Origin: a virus
Length of the DNA stretch: 64,000 nucleotides
Strand: one strand, 5' to 3'
IMG/VR virus record: IMGVR_UViG_3300031951_000015
Location: 110,668-174,667 of that record
Shown here: positions 41,368 through 49,197 of the stretch, one piece after another
How the letters are laid out: each line of letters starts with the position of its first letter
Numbering within the stretch: the first letter of the stretch is position 1
Notes under the pieces: model-generated
Database searches by the model: none
Told to the model about the DNA's origin: nothing
What the model saw: only the letters and a program-made list of their open reading frames with translations
Translations under genes and position numbers: made by a program

Positions 41368-42443
41368 CCGATGGTTGGAGCAGTCAGAGCAACAGGAGTG
41401 TTCTGTGCAGCAGCGAGGTCCAACGGAAAATTGTGGGCGTTACGTTCATGCATAACTTCCATTCCGAGTCCTGCACGATTGAGTACATCAGCCCAGGTAT
41501 TAAGTACACGACCTTGTGAGTCAATGATGCTCTGGTTAAAGTTGAAGCCATTCAAATTGAAGGCCATAGTGCTCACACCAAGAGCAGTGAACCAGATGCC
41601 TACAACAGGCCAGCTAGCAAGGAAGAAGTGCAGCGAACGGGAGTTATTAAAGGAGGCATATTGAAAAATAAGGCGTCCAAAATAACCGTGAGCAGCAACG
41701 ATGTTATAGGTCTCTTCTTCTTGACCGAACTTGTAACCATAGTTCTGTGACTCTTGCTCAGTGGTTTCACGAACCAGTGAGGAAGTAACCAGAGAACCGT
41801 GCATAGCACTGAACAGAGAACCACCGAAGACACCAGCAACACCAAGCATGTGGAAGGGGTGCATCAGGATGTTGTGCTCTGCCTGGAACACAAGCATGTA
41901 GTTGAAAGTACCAGAGATACCCAGAGGCATTGCATCAGAGAAAGAACCTTGACCGAAAGGATAGACCAGGAACACTGCGCTAGCAGCAGCAACAGGTGCC
42001 GAGTAGGCAACACAAATCCAAGGACGCATACCAAGACGGTAAGAAAGTTCCCACTCACGACCCATATAAGCATAGATGCCGATGAGGAAGTGGAATACAA
42101 CAAGTTGGAAAGGACCACCGTTGTAGAGCCACTCATCCAGGGAAGCAGCTTCCCAGATGGGATAAAAGTGCAGTCCAATAGCGTTGGACGAAGGGATAAC
42201 AGCACCAGAGATGATGTTGTTTCCGTACATCAGAGAACCAGCAACGGGTTCACGGATGCCATCGATGTCCACAGGAGGAGCAGCGATGAACGCAACAATG
42301 AAACAGATGGTAGCAGCGAGAAGGGTTGGAATCATTAGAGTTCCGAACCAACCAACATACAAACGATTGTCGGTTGAAGTGACCCACTGACAGAACTGTT
42401 CCCAAGTATTTGATTGTCGTTGTTGTGCAATTGAAGCAGTCAT
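41364..42443 (-). CDS. psbA: Photosystem II D1 protein
   Basis: Full-length D1 (359 residues) with canonical numbering. Visible residues: Glu130 (the high-light D1 form rather than Gln130) in [10 protein letters not shown], Tyr161, Asp170, His190, His198, and the Mn-cluster ligands His332, Glu333, His337, Asp342 and Ala344 in [14 protein letters not shown] 15-residue C-terminal extension after Ala344 would be removed by CtpA. The gene has no intron, although a homing endonuclease follows it. The leader is about 165 bases with hairpins and a fused sigma70/late promoter. It maintains host photosynthesis in infection. Confidence 0.99.
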   Translation of the reverse strand: MTASIAQQRQSNTWEQFCQWVTSTDNRLYVGWFGTLMIPTLLAATICFIVAFIAAPPVDIDGIREPVAGSLMYGNNIISGAVIPSSNAIGLHFYPIWEAASLDEWLYNGGPFQLVVFHFLIGIYAYMGREWELSYRLGMRPWICVAYSAPVAAASAVFLVYPFGQGSFSDAMPLGISGTFNYMLVFQAEHNILMHPFHMLGVAGVFGGSLFSAMHGSLVTSSLVRETTEQESQNYGYKFGQEEETYNIVAAHGYFGRLIFQYASFNNSRSLHFFLASWPVVGIWFTALGVSTMAFNLNGFNFNQSIIDSQGRVLNTWADVLNRAGLGMEVMHERNAHNFPLDLAAAQNTPVALTAPTIG

Positions 42444-42494
42444 TGTTTTTAAAAGAGTAGTAAGACCATCAGGGAAATGGTGGAGTTACTATTC

Positions 42495-42515
42495 CCCAGT
42501 CACCCTCAGACTGGG
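42495..42515 (-). promoter_or_regulatory. Hairpin in the psbA leader
   Basis: CCCAGTC / GACTGGG stem of 7 bp with a 7-base loop, 52 bases upstream of the psbA start. A second weaker pair (ACACCC at 42535-42540 with GGGTGT near 42556-42561) lies just upstream. No T-tract, so probably a leader structure rather than a terminator. Confidence 0.5.
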
Positions 42516-42606
42516 TATGAGAGACGTTCTTATACACCCATAGGTCTCGGTTAACGGGTGTTTAACAATGTAACGAATTATGAGAGATCCGTAACATTTG
42601 TTTACC

Positions 42607-42640
42607 TATTTATCATACTACGGTTTGCCGTCCGTGTCAA
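42607..42640 (-). promoter_or_regulatory. Fused sigma70/late promoter of psbA
   Basis: TTGACA, 17 bases, TATGAT on the minus strand, with the -10 overlapping the late motif GATAAATA (42607-42614). The -35 overlaps the stop codon of the 42-residue gene. Confidence 0.72.
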
Positions 42641-42765
42641 GCCTTTTCGGGAAAATTTTTCCAAGTGACCCCAGTATTTTTAAGTTCTTCGTCAAGGTTC
42701 TTTATCTTTTTATCCAAATCTTTTGATGGTTTAGAATACTTGATAGCTTTTTTAAAAATTCCCAT
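42637..42765 (-). CDS. Short hypothetical protein, possibly truncated (42 aa)
   Basis: MGIFKKAIKYSKPSKDLDKK and a coiled, lysine-rich continuation ending WKNFPEKA. I recall longer cyanophage proteins with a near-identical start (MGxFxKAIxYxKPSKDxDKK), so this may be a truncated or short form. No clear ribosome site; a late promoter lies 30 bases upstream (42795-42803). Confidence 0.5.
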   Translation of the reverse strand: MGIFKKAIKYSKPSKDLDKKIKNLDEELKNTGVTWKNFPEKA

Positions 42766-42794
42766 TAAGTATTAACGTCTTTTTACCTTATCAA

Positions 42795-42803
42795 GTATTT
42801 ATT
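42795..42803 (-). promoter_or_regulatory. T4-type late promoter motif
   Basis: AATAAATAC on the minus strand, overlapping the stop of the 54-residue gene and 30 bases before the start at 42765. Confidence 0.5.
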
Positions 42804-42966
42804 ATACCCTATATTCATCAATCTTGTCTAAAACTTTATTGAGATATTGATGTGCTAACCACTTTGGATCATATCCGGATTTGTTCATCCACTCTTTATC
42901 CAGGTCATTTTTTATTTTAAGAACTTCACATTTTATTATATCCTTTGTCAACTGTCCTCTTGGCAT
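42802..42966 (-). CDS. Conserved small hypothetical protein (54 aa)
   Basis: MPRGQLTKDIIKCEVLKIKN followed by YDPKWLAHQYLNKVLDKIDE. The pattern of two charged helices matches a small protein I recall from several cyanophages; function unknown. A terminator hairpin with a late motif in its loop lies directly upstream. Confidence 0.6.
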   Translation of the reverse strand: MPRGQLTKDIIKCEVLKIKNDLDKEWMNKSGYDPKWLAHQYLNKVLDKIDEYRV

Positions 42967-42975
42967 AATACTAAA

Positions 42976-43005
42976 AAACTCTGCTCAATATTTAGAGCAG
43001 AGTTT
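42976..43005 (-). terminator. Terminator with late promoter motif in its loop
   Basis: An 11-bp stem (42976-42986 with 42995-43005) with an 8-base loop is followed by TTTTTT on the minus strand. The loop and arm edge contain CTAAATA (42989-42995), 22 bases before the next start at 42966. Confidence 0.78.
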
Positions 43006-43024
43006 CAAGTTATCTCTTATTATT

Positions 43025-43552
43025 TCAGACTTGTGCGGTTTCCCTCACAGTTGACTTCACGTAATCGAGAACCATTTCTGGAGTAGTCGCTTCGTAAGGG
43101 TCGGTGTCGGCATTGTCCCGTTGCCCCTCCTCAACGAATAGTTTCTCGATGATTCCGTTATCCACGACCGCAGCATAACGCCAAGAGCGACTGCCGAAAC
43201 CAAGGTTAGACTTAGTGACGAGCATACCCATAGAACGTGTGAAATATGCATTACCGTCTGGAATGAGTTTTACTTTCTCAATGTTCTGGTCTTGCGCCCA
43301 AGCATTCATCACAAACCCATCATTAACAGAGATGCAGTAAATAGCATCGATGCCACTACCAATAAAGTCGTCGTATTTCTCTTCGAATCCAGGTAACTGA
43401 TAGGCACTGCAAGTAGGAGTGAAAGCACCAGGCAGGCTAAAAATGACCACACGCTTTCCATTGAATAGATCAGCAGTTGTTCTATTTACAAACTCACCAG
43501 ACTCACGAAACACAAACTCGACCTGAGGAACTTGATATTGTTCTTTACGCAT
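43025..43552 (-). CDS. Peroxiredoxin (Prx5-like)
   Basis: The start at 43552 (MRKEQYQVPQVEFV) is set by a GGAGG five bases upstream; the longer ORF reads through the hli gene. The 175-residue protein has the peroxidatic motif VIFSLPGAFTPTCSAYQLPG with catalytic Cys after PT, GIDAIYCISVNDGFVMNAW, and GSRSWRYAAVVDNGIIEKLF. This matches the Prx5/AhpE-type family that reduces peroxides with glutaredoxin or thioredoxin. It follows hli in one operon, which fits protection of photosystems from peroxide. Confidence 0.88.
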   Translation of the reverse strand: MRKEQYQVPQVEFVFRESGEFVNRTTADLFNGKRVVIFSLPGAFTPTCSAYQLPGFEEKYDDFIGSGIDAIYCISVNDGFVMNAWAQDQNIEKVKLIPDGNAYFTRSMGMLVTKSNLGFGSRSWRYAAVVDNGIIEKLFVEEGQRDNADTDPYEATTPEMVLDYVKSTVRETAQV

Positions 43553-43563
43553 TTTAACCTCCA

Positions 43564-43683
43564 TCAGAACACGCCGGGAATGATTTGCCCAGTAGCGAGA
43601 TAGGAACCCATAGCTGCTACGATTCCGATCATCGCTGCCCATCCATTAATACGTTCTGCCTTTTCAGTAAAAATTTTGTTCAT
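43564..43683 (-). CDS. hli: High-light-inducible protein (39 aa)
   Basis: MNKIFTEKAERINGWAAMIG contains the chlorophyll-binding signature E-x-x-N-G-x-x-A-M-I-G. One transmembrane helix follows, ending QIIPGVF. AAGGAG precedes the ATG. Hli proteins bind chlorophyll/carotenoid and protect photosystem II assembly. Only 11 bases separate it from peroxiredoxin, whose ribosome site overlaps the hli stop. Confidence 0.9.
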   Translation of the reverse strand: MNKIFTEKAERINGWAAMIGIVAAMGSYLATGQIIPGVF

Positions 43684-43694
43684 TGTTTTTCTCC

Positions 43695-43883
43695 TTATTT
43701 TACTTTGGAATAGATAGATGTCTCACCATAATCACGGTGAATTTTATACCCAACAACTGCACCCTTCGTATTCATCAAAGCAGGCATAAAAGCAATTGTA
43801 AAAAATACTGCTGGTGCTCCAATAAAGAGAGCAGCAACAATCACATAATAAGTCAGCAGTTCAATTAGAGAGTGTTCCATCAT
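43695..43883 (-). CDS. Small membrane protein (62 aa)
   Basis: Residues 10-36 form a long hydrophobic stretch (LLTYYVIVAALFIGAPAVFF), and the C-terminus is polar (GYKIHRDYGETSIYSKVK). Either of the first two Met codons may be the start. It lies between ferredoxin and hli genes, which suggests a role in thylakoid membranes, but I cannot name it. Confidence 0.65.
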   Translation of the reverse strand: MMEHSLIELLTYYVIVAALFIGAPAVFFTIAFMPALMNTKGAVVGYKIHRDYGETSIYSKVK

Positions 43884-44139
43884 AGGGGTGTTGTTGTTTT
43901 AGTTCAGGATTTGGTTGCGAAGGAACAACAGGGTTCCTTGACTTGTTTTTAATTACGATGAAAGCATCGTTTTGATAAGACACGGTTCCAAATGGTTTTG
44001 CCCATTTTGGATTTGCATTTGGACTGGTAGCAGTTCCTGTTACTGCTACTCCACCAATTTCAACAGAGATGTCGTCATCTGCATCCCATTCAAGTTTTTC
44101 AAGGGCAATAGCAAATTGCCCCAACATTCCAGCGGTCAC
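43861..44139 (-). CDS. Hypothetical protein between petF and hli (92 aa)
   Basis: The frame opens with GTG overlapping the petF stop (GTGA); an ATG four codons on ([15 protein letters not shown]) is an alternative. The protein has [12 protein letters not shown]-like beta strands, [19 protein letters not shown] and a Pro/Gln-rich end. No family recognised. Translational coupling to ferredoxin suggests a related role. Confidence 0.6.
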   Translation of the reverse strand: MTAGMLGQFAIALEKLEWDADDDISVEIGGVAVTGTATSPNANPKWAKPFGTVSYQNDAFIVIKNKSRNPVVPSQPNPELKQQHPYDGTLSN

Positions 44140-44429
44140 AGATTCTCTTCCTGCTCAGTGAGGATTACACAATCACTGGTGGGATATGCTACACAGGTAA
44201 GCACCCAACCATCGGCAATCTGATCGTCATCCAGGAAAGACTGCTCCTCATTATCCACAGTACCACTAATCAGTTTACCAGCACAAGCAGAGCAAGCACC
44301 TGCCTTACAGGATGAAGGGAGGTCAACACCTGCCTCTTCTGCTGCTTCAAGAATGTATTGATCATCAGGACACTGGATAGTAGTCTCAGTGCCATCGGGG
44401 GTTTGGAGCGTAACGTTATAGACGGTCAT
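44136..44429 (-). CDS. petF: Plant-type 2Fe-2S ferredoxin
   Basis: The 97-residue protein has the cluster ligands Cys41, Cys46, Cys49 ([12 protein letters not shown]) and Cys79 (LTCVAYP), with the acidic surface typical of photosynthetic ferredoxins. It carries electrons from photosystem I to acceptors such as FNR or bilin reductases. Phage ferredoxins are known in cyanophages. Its start overlaps the stop of a mini-membrane gene (TAATG). Confidence 0.96.
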   Translation of the reverse strand: MTVYNVTLQTPDGTETTIQCPDDQYILEAAEEAGVDLPSSCKAGACSACAGKLISGTVDNEEQSFLDDDQIADGWVLTCVAYPTSDCVILTEQEENL

Positions 44430-44515
44430 TAGTAAGTCTCACAAAGTTTTTCTACGGATGCTGCCAACAAAACGAAGAAGGCAACGGATGTCATTGTAAA
44501 GAAGATTGAAGTCAT
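44429..44515 (-). CDS. Mini membrane protein (28 aa)
   Basis: [20 protein letters not shown] is one hydrophobic helix, followed by [12 protein letters not shown] lies at ribosome-site distance; the stop overlaps petF (TAATG). The size is like that of the small cytochrome b6f subunits, but no diagnostic motif is visible. Confidence 0.5.
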   Translation of the reverse strand: MTSIFFTMTSVAFFVLLAASVEKLCETY

Positions 44516-44524
44516 TGTCAACCC

Positions 44525-44719
44525 TTAGAAGATCCCGAAGAAGAAGTTGCCAGTGAGAGCATAAGAAATGACCCCAGCAACAATGCCGACCATAGCCCAG
44601 CGTCCATTTGTGCGCTCCTTAATTTCGTTGGGAGTCATCATCCCATAGTTCTCATAGTACATAACGGGTTCTTTGGCAAACATATTTTGTTGCCCGTACT
44701 CATTAGTTGTTACAGTCAT
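44525..44719 (-). CDS. hli: High-light-inducible protein (64 aa)
   Basis: The start at 44719 (MTVTTNEYGQQN) is preferred over a 20-codon upstream extension that would run through the promoter leader. The signature ERTNGRWAMVGIVAGVISYA contains E-x-x-N-G-R-x-A-M. A C-terminal helix ends GNFFFGIF. It is the first gene of the hli-petF operon and has a perfect sigma70 promoter. Confidence 0.93.
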   Translation of the reverse strand: MTVTTNEYGQQNMFAKEPVMYYENYGMMTPNEIKERTNGRWAMVGIVAGVISYALTGNFFFGIF

Positions 44720-44746
44720 TGTAAATTCGTTAAGAATTGTTACACA

Positions 44747-44775
44747 ATTATATAGCAAAAATAAAGGGGTGTCAA
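44747..44775 (-). promoter_or_regulatory. Perfect sigma70 promoter of the hli-petF operon
   Basis: TTGACA-N17-TATAAT on the minus strand. The -35 lies in the loop and 3' arm of the terminator at 44763-44785, and its T-rich tail is the spacer. Confidence 0.82.
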
Positions 44776-44785
44776 GCACCCCTTT
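44763..44785 (-). terminator. Terminator of the glycan operon
   Basis: AAAGGGGTG / CACCCCTTT stem of 9 bp with a 5-base loop and a T-rich tail on the minus strand, 35 bases after the last glycosyltransferase stop. Confidence 0.8.
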
Positions 44786-44819
44786 GTTCGGATATCATAA
44801 CATTTTTAAGTATAAATGC

Positions 44820-45617
44820 TTACTGTTTATCCTCAACTCCAGGAGGAAGTCTACCAAGATAAGGATTATAGTCAAAAAATTGATTCCAGTCTGAAATATT
44901 TGCAGACTCATTTCTCCAAAACTGCCACAGACCATCATGACTGCTACGATGAAATACATCTACGTGAATGTCATGAATATCAGATCCCAAATCAATCTTA
45001 TACAAGAACAGTGGGATAGCAAAAGTATTTCCAGAGTTATAGATCAAATCATCTGCCACAGCACGAGGTTTGACTCCTTGATCGAGTTTATACTTATCAC
45101 CACGACAATGAAGACGAATTAACTTTTCAGCGTGGTGCCTAGTAATCATATAACAGGCAGTTGAAAAATCATTTACAAATCTTTTATGCATCTGAACATG
45201 AACAGATGCAGGATTAATGATTGCCAATTGGATTACATCATAATCATAAGGGATTTTTGCATAGAAATCTTTCCAAGAAAATCCCCAATGTGCAACTGTA
45301 CTAATATCACAATCATCTTCCATCATTAATGCACAAGGAGCATCAGAGGTTTCCAACCAATGCTTCATTGCTTTTAGATGTGAAGTTACACATCCAACTT
45401 CACCAGATGACATCATATCTGGGTAACGTCCTTTCAGAATGTCACCAAGATCTTTGTCATCTCTACCATCATAAGCAGAAATTCGTTCATAGTTTTCAAT
45501 TTCCCAATACTTAAATTGGTCTTCCATAAACTTTGCCCTATCTGGTTTTTCATCCAGATTGATGTAGTAAATTGGTGGAAGATTTTTAAGTTTATATGCT
45601 GATTTGTTTTTGTCCAT
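44820..45617 (-). CDS. Glycosyltransferase family 25-like protein
   Basis: The N-terminus IYYINLDEKPDRAKFMEDQF and the central GEVGCVTSHLKAMKHWL, then CALMMEDDCDIS, are the classic GT25 (LPS beta-galactosyltransferase-like) pattern with the acidic EDD. The length (265) fits. It is the last gene of the glycan operon and overlaps the previous gene by one base (TAATG). Confidence 0.85.
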   Translation of the reverse strand: MDKNKSAYKLKNLPPIYYINLDEKPDRAKFMEDQFKYWEIENYERISAYDGRDDKDLGDILKGRYPDMMSSGEVGCVTSHLKAMKHWLETSDAPCALMMEDDCDISTVAHWGFSWKDFYAKIPYDYDVIQLAIINPASVHVQMHKRFVNDFSTACYMITRHHAEKLIRLHCRGDKYKLDQGVKPRAVADDLIYNSGNTFAIPLFLYKIDLGSDIHDIHVDVFHRSSHDGLWQFWRNESANISDWNQFFDYNPYLGRLPPGVEDKQ

Positions 45618-46363
45618 TATTCAGAAAGAACGCTTTCTATAATTTGTTTAAATACTTTGGTTTTTCCAACAAGAGGATCATCTAATCCTCTCCAATTTGA
45701 ATGCCAGTTAGTTGCTGCGCGATAGTGTAAAAACTTTCCATCCAAATGGAGTTCCATATTATACCCACCAGCATCTTTCTGTAAATCAATATCATTATAA
45801 TGAGTTGGATACTGAACATCAGTTTCCTTCATTTTGATTCCAGTTTTTTTGAAATACCAGTAGGTCATACCACCAACATCTGTCATATGACCTTCAACAA
45901 TACCATCAGAAAAGTCAATATTCTTATCTTCAATCTTAGGCATATTAAAGAACATAATACCATTCCACATATAGGTAACGTGCCCTCTTACCTGCGGAAG
46001 ACCAGCAATAATAGCATCTTCCATATACTCAACAATATTAAACTCATCAATAAGAAACATATCAGAGTCTAGGAAGAATACAACATCTTCATTATGATTC
46101 TTACGAATAATATTATTATAAGTCCACTGAACAGTATCTGCACATGCTTGTGCAGGATTCATAGCAGATGCCCTCGGAGGTTTTTTATAATACTTCAACC
46201 CATTTTCAAAACAAACAGACTGAAATTCAGATTCAGTAGATTCAATAATCGAATCATCTACAATATGAAACTGATATTCATTCTTCAAAAACTTTTTAAA
46301 AAGTCTTTGTTGAAGTTCAACAAAATCAGGTCGGTTAACAACAGAGGTAAAAATATGAATCAT
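45617..46363 (-). CDS. Putative glycosyltransferase (GT-A type)
   Basis: The start at 46363 (MIHIFTSVVNRPDF) overlaps the preceding stop as ATGA. VVFFLDSDMFLIDEFNIVEY carries a DSD (DxD-like) metal motif in the right place for a GT-A fold. HYRAATNWHSNWRG near the end carries possible distal ligands. I cannot assign a CAZy family. It acts after the epimerase in the operon. Confidence 0.7.
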   Translation of the reverse strand: MIHIFTSVVNRPDFVELQQRLFKKFLKNEYQFHIVDDSIIESTESEFQSVCFENGLKYYKKPPRASAMNPAQACADTVQWTYNNIIRKNHNEDVVFFLDSDMFLIDEFNIVEYMEDAIIAGLPQVRGHVTYMWNGIMFFNMPKIEDKNIDFSDGIVEGHMTDVGGMTYWYFKKTGIKMKETDVQYPTHYNDIDLQKDAGGYNMELHLDGKFLHYRAATNWHSNWRGLDDPLVGKTKVFKQIIESVLSE

Positions 46364-47259
46364 AGTTGTGCAGAAAGCCAATCTTCAAGTTTCATTGACG
46401 GTTCCCAACCAAAAGTCTTACGAAGTTTTTGATTGTTTGCAAGACTCACTCTCGCTTCACCAGGACGAGGGGCAATATTTAATGTTTCATGATCAAACAT
46501 TCTTGCAATCTGATTGATCGAATAGTTGTTTCCAGTTCCAACATTATATACCTGTCCAAATGCTTCTGGATCTGGGTTTGAAATTGCTGCCATAATATTT
46601 GCCTTCACAACATCACCAACGTAAGTAAAGTCACGACGTTGATTTCCATCACCAACGATTGTTAGAGGTTCTCCTGCTGCCCTCTGACGCATAAAAATAC
46701 CAATCACGGGAGCATACTGTCCACGCAGAGGTTGACGCTCACCATAAACGTTGAAATAACGGAAGCACACAGTTTGGAGACCAAACAAATCCGTGTACAT
46801 CTTACACAGTTTCTCACCATTTACCTTAGAAACTGAATATGGATTCAGACAATCATCAGGTTGCGTTTCAATATTCGGAGTTTGATTCAGTCCATATCCA
46901 GAAGATGTGGAAGAATACATCACACGCTTTACGCCAGCTTCACGAGCACATTGAAGAACTGTCACAGTACCAACGGAGTTAATACTGACTGCTTCAATTG
47001 GGTTTTCGATAGCAGGTTGAATCCGTGCCTCTGCTGCAATATGAAACACATAATCTACTCCATCATAGAGTGGACGTGTGTTTTCATAGTCACGGATATC
47101 GTACTTATAGTTTTGTGCCTTATCATTCCAATAAAATTGATCGTGGGCATCAGAATACTCGTTATCAATCACAACAACCTCGTGACCCATTTCAAGTAAA
47201 CGGTCTACAAGGTTTGAACCAATAAATCCAGCACCACCAGTAACTAGTGATTTAGTCAT
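46360..47259 (-). CDS. NAD-dependent sugar epimerase/dehydratase
   Basis: The Rossmann motif GGAGFIGSNLVDRLL, FHIAAEARIQPAIENP, SSTSSGYG and the catalytic YSVSK define an extended short-chain dehydrogenase. FRYFNVYGERQPLRGQYAPV and GDGNQRRDFTYVGDV are typical of UDP-glucose or UDP-GlcNAc 4-epimerases. It would supply an epimerised nucleotide sugar to the operon's transferases. It overlaps both neighbours by four bases. Confidence 0.88.
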   Translation of the reverse strand: MTKSLVTGGAGFIGSNLVDRLLEMGHEVVVIDNEYSDAHDQFYWNDKAQNYKYDIRDYENTRPLYDGVDYVFHIAAEARIQPAIENPIEAVSINSVGTVTVLQCAREAGVKRVMYSSTSSGYGLNQTPNIETQPDDCLNPYSVSKVNGEKLCKMYTDLFGLQTVCFRYFNVYGERQPLRGQYAPVIGIFMRQRAAGEPLTIVGDGNQRRDFTYVGDVVKANIMAAISNPDPEAFGQVYNVGTGNNYSINQIARMFDHETLNIAPRPGEARVSLANNQKLRKTFGWEPSMKLEDWLSAQL

Positions 47260-47900
47260 ACAACTCTCTCAGGTAAAAAGTAATTCTTATTATAATTAAA
47301 GCACTCCTCAGTAGGATAGCTTGTCAAAGGATTCACAGTACCGTGATATCCACTTGTTTGATAGAAGAATGGATCATCAAATGCGTAAACATTGAACCAA
47401 CGCTGTATCTCAGCAAATCCAATATCTTGATAATCTTCAATGATATATCCAGCATGATGACATACCCTCTGGCACATTCTAACATATTCATCGGTTAGAT
47501 ACAAGATAGAATGTCCACCAAGCATATTATATGTCCGATACAGATCATCCTTGATATGTTCGTATTGTACATAAGGTCCAGAATGCCCATTCATTCTACC
47601 CCAGGATGAAATACCAAGATAAACTGCATCAGCATCATCGGGAACTTCAATCTCAGGGCGAAAGTTTTTGATCATACAATCATCTTCAAACAAAACGAAT
47701 GGAGGATCAATTTCTTGCAACCCTTTAAAATGAGCAGCAGAGCATCCAGCAACAGGGCAATCTGGGCGAGGAATACCCTCAACACGAATGATAGTCTTGA
47801 ACCCACACTCTTTGAGAATTTTTTGCATATTCTCATTTTTTTCAGTGTGCTGTTCAAGATTCATATAAACAGCAGGAATTTCTCTAAGATCTAAGTTCAT
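47256..47900 (-). CDS. Glycosyltransferase family 25-like protein
   Basis: IPAVYMNLEQHTEKNENMQK, GCSAAHFKGLQE and FVLFEDDCMIKNF reproduce the GT25 order (N-L, then CxxSH-like segment, then EDD) in a shorter protein (214 residues). Its start overlaps the GT6 gene by 17 bases. Confidence 0.75.
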   Translation of the reverse strand: MNLDLREIPAVYMNLEQHTEKNENMQKILKECGFKTIIRVEGIPRPDCPVAGCSAAHFKGLQEIDPPFVLFEDDCMIKNFRPEIEVPDDADAVYLGISSWGRMNGHSGPYVQYEHIKDDLYRTYNMLGGHSILYLTDEYVRMCQRVCHHAGYIIEDYQDIGFAEIQRWFNVYAFDDPFFYQTSGYHGTVNPLTSYPTEECFNYNKNYFLPERVV

Positions 47901-48579
47901 TATGATTCTTTTTTAAAGCAATGATTTTGGGTTCATAAGGATACTCAGGATTATTCATCTGTTCCTCAGCAAAACAATATGAAGGAGTCAAACTAAGGGT
48001 AGGAGGATTATCGATCAGGTATCGATTCATTTGAGATTCATCGTGCCAAAGAGCAATAACTCCATTTTCAAGATCTCGATTCACGCGGTCAGCAATAACC
48101 TCCGCCATTTCAAGGAATCTCTTGGTTGATCCACCATTGAAACCACCAGCATAATAATTCTCACCTTCTTCACCATATGGAACATATGCTAGAGAATTAG
48201 GATTTCTATCATAAGTTCTTTCTTCTTTCTTATGAAAAGATTGATAAGGATGCATTGTGGCAACAAGATCACTTAGAACCTCATCACCAACCTTATCAAC
48301 CAAACCCATATCAACATCAAAGTAGAAACAATAATCAAACTGAGAAATAAAATCTTTTTCCCTAATAAAGTAATTATACCTTTTCAAAGTTGGCATCGGC
48401 CAAGGTTCATGATCAATCTGACAAACTCTTACATTATCAGATGTTTCTACTTCATGATCGGTAAAAAGTAGACAATTAATTTCATGCCCATTAAGAAAAT
48501 TCTCCTCGATATTATCAAGAAGTCTTTCAACAAACTGAATGTATTTGTTTGTTGCAATAGTCAGAATACAAATTTTCAT
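47884..48579 (-). CDS. Glycosyltransferase family 6-like protein
   Basis: YCFYFDVDMGLVDKVGDEVL contains a DVD metal motif. YYAGGFNGGSTKRFLEMAEV and LWHDESQMNRYLIDNPP match the acceptor and HDES regions of GT6 enzymes (the ABO/alpha-1,3-galactosyltransferase family). A GT6 protein in cyanophage P-SSM2 has been described, as I recall. It would add an alpha-1,3-linked Gal or GalNAc to a fucosylated acceptor if specificity is conserved, which is inference. Confidence 0.85.
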   Translation of the reverse strand: MKICILTIATNKYIQFVERLLDNIEENFLNGHEINCLLFTDHEVETSDNVRVCQIDHEPWPMPTLKRYNYFIREKDFISQFDYCFYFDVDMGLVDKVGDEVLSDLVATMHPYQSFHKKEERTYDRNPNSLAYVPYGEEGENYYAGGFNGGSTKRFLEMAEVIADRVNRDLENGVIALWHDESQMNRYLIDNPPTLSLTPSYCFAEEQMNNPEYPYEPKIIALKKNHNELRS

Positions 48580-49196
48580 TTATTTTTAATGTAAAGTGCA
48601 TCACCCCACTTATACCAAGTTTCTGGCCAATGAGTTTCGACTCTTTCAAATCCATACTCACTTAAAAACTCATCCAATTCTTCAACCATAGGAATTCCTT
48701 CATACATTTCCCCACGATTGACTTCACAATACACATAATCAATTTGTTGAAGAGTTTTTTGTCCTCCTCTAAAAACTTCTAGTTCATATCCCTGAACATC
48801 AATATTGATGAAATTTGATTCTCCAATATCAAATGTATCAAGAGTATCAACTTCAACTTCTTCAGTTCCATCAAAAGACACATCTGGATGATGTTCCAGA
48901 TGTTCTTTTGGTTTTAAAATAGAACTACTCTGTGCTTCATTGCTACTTAGATACATCGTAGCAGTTCCTTTCTTACTACCAAGGGCAACCTGATATCCCT
49001 GAATGTCAGCGTTTACATTCTGAAGGCGTTGAGAAAGAATGTCAAAGTTTTCAGAAAGTGGTTCAAAAACAGTTATCTTCTGAATACCATTATCAACATA
49101 CTCTTGAATTTCTTCACCATAGTGAGCACCAATATGAACAACACCTTTAATGTTCATATTATATTTTCTTCGCAGGTTGGTAAAACTTATTAGCAT
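48576..49196 (-). CDS. FkbM family methyltransferase
   Basis: VVHIGAHYGEEIQEYV and VFEPLSENFDILSQRL form the SAM site. NADIQGYQVALGSKKGTATM and the FkbM-specific NFINIDVQGYELEVFRGGQ follow. An internal start (MNIKGVVHIG, 13 codons on) is possible. It would O-methylate a sugar in the glycan. Overlaps the GT6 gene by four bases. Confidence 0.87.
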   Translation of the reverse strand: MLISFTNLRRKYNMNIKGVVHIGAHYGEEIQEYVDNGIQKITVFEPLSENFDILSQRLQNVNADIQGYQVALGSKKGTATMYLSSNEAQSSSILKPKEHLEHHPDVSFDGTEEVEVDTLDTFDIGESNFINIDVQGYELEVFRGGQKTLQQIDYVYCEVNRGEMYEGIPMVEELDEFLSEYGFERVETHWPETWYKWGDALYIKNK

Positions 49197-49197
49197 T

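Noticed and set aside
41364-42443. Possible group I intron in psbA
   Set aside because: The D1 frame is continuous from Met1 to the C-terminal extension with canonical residue numbering, so no intron is present.
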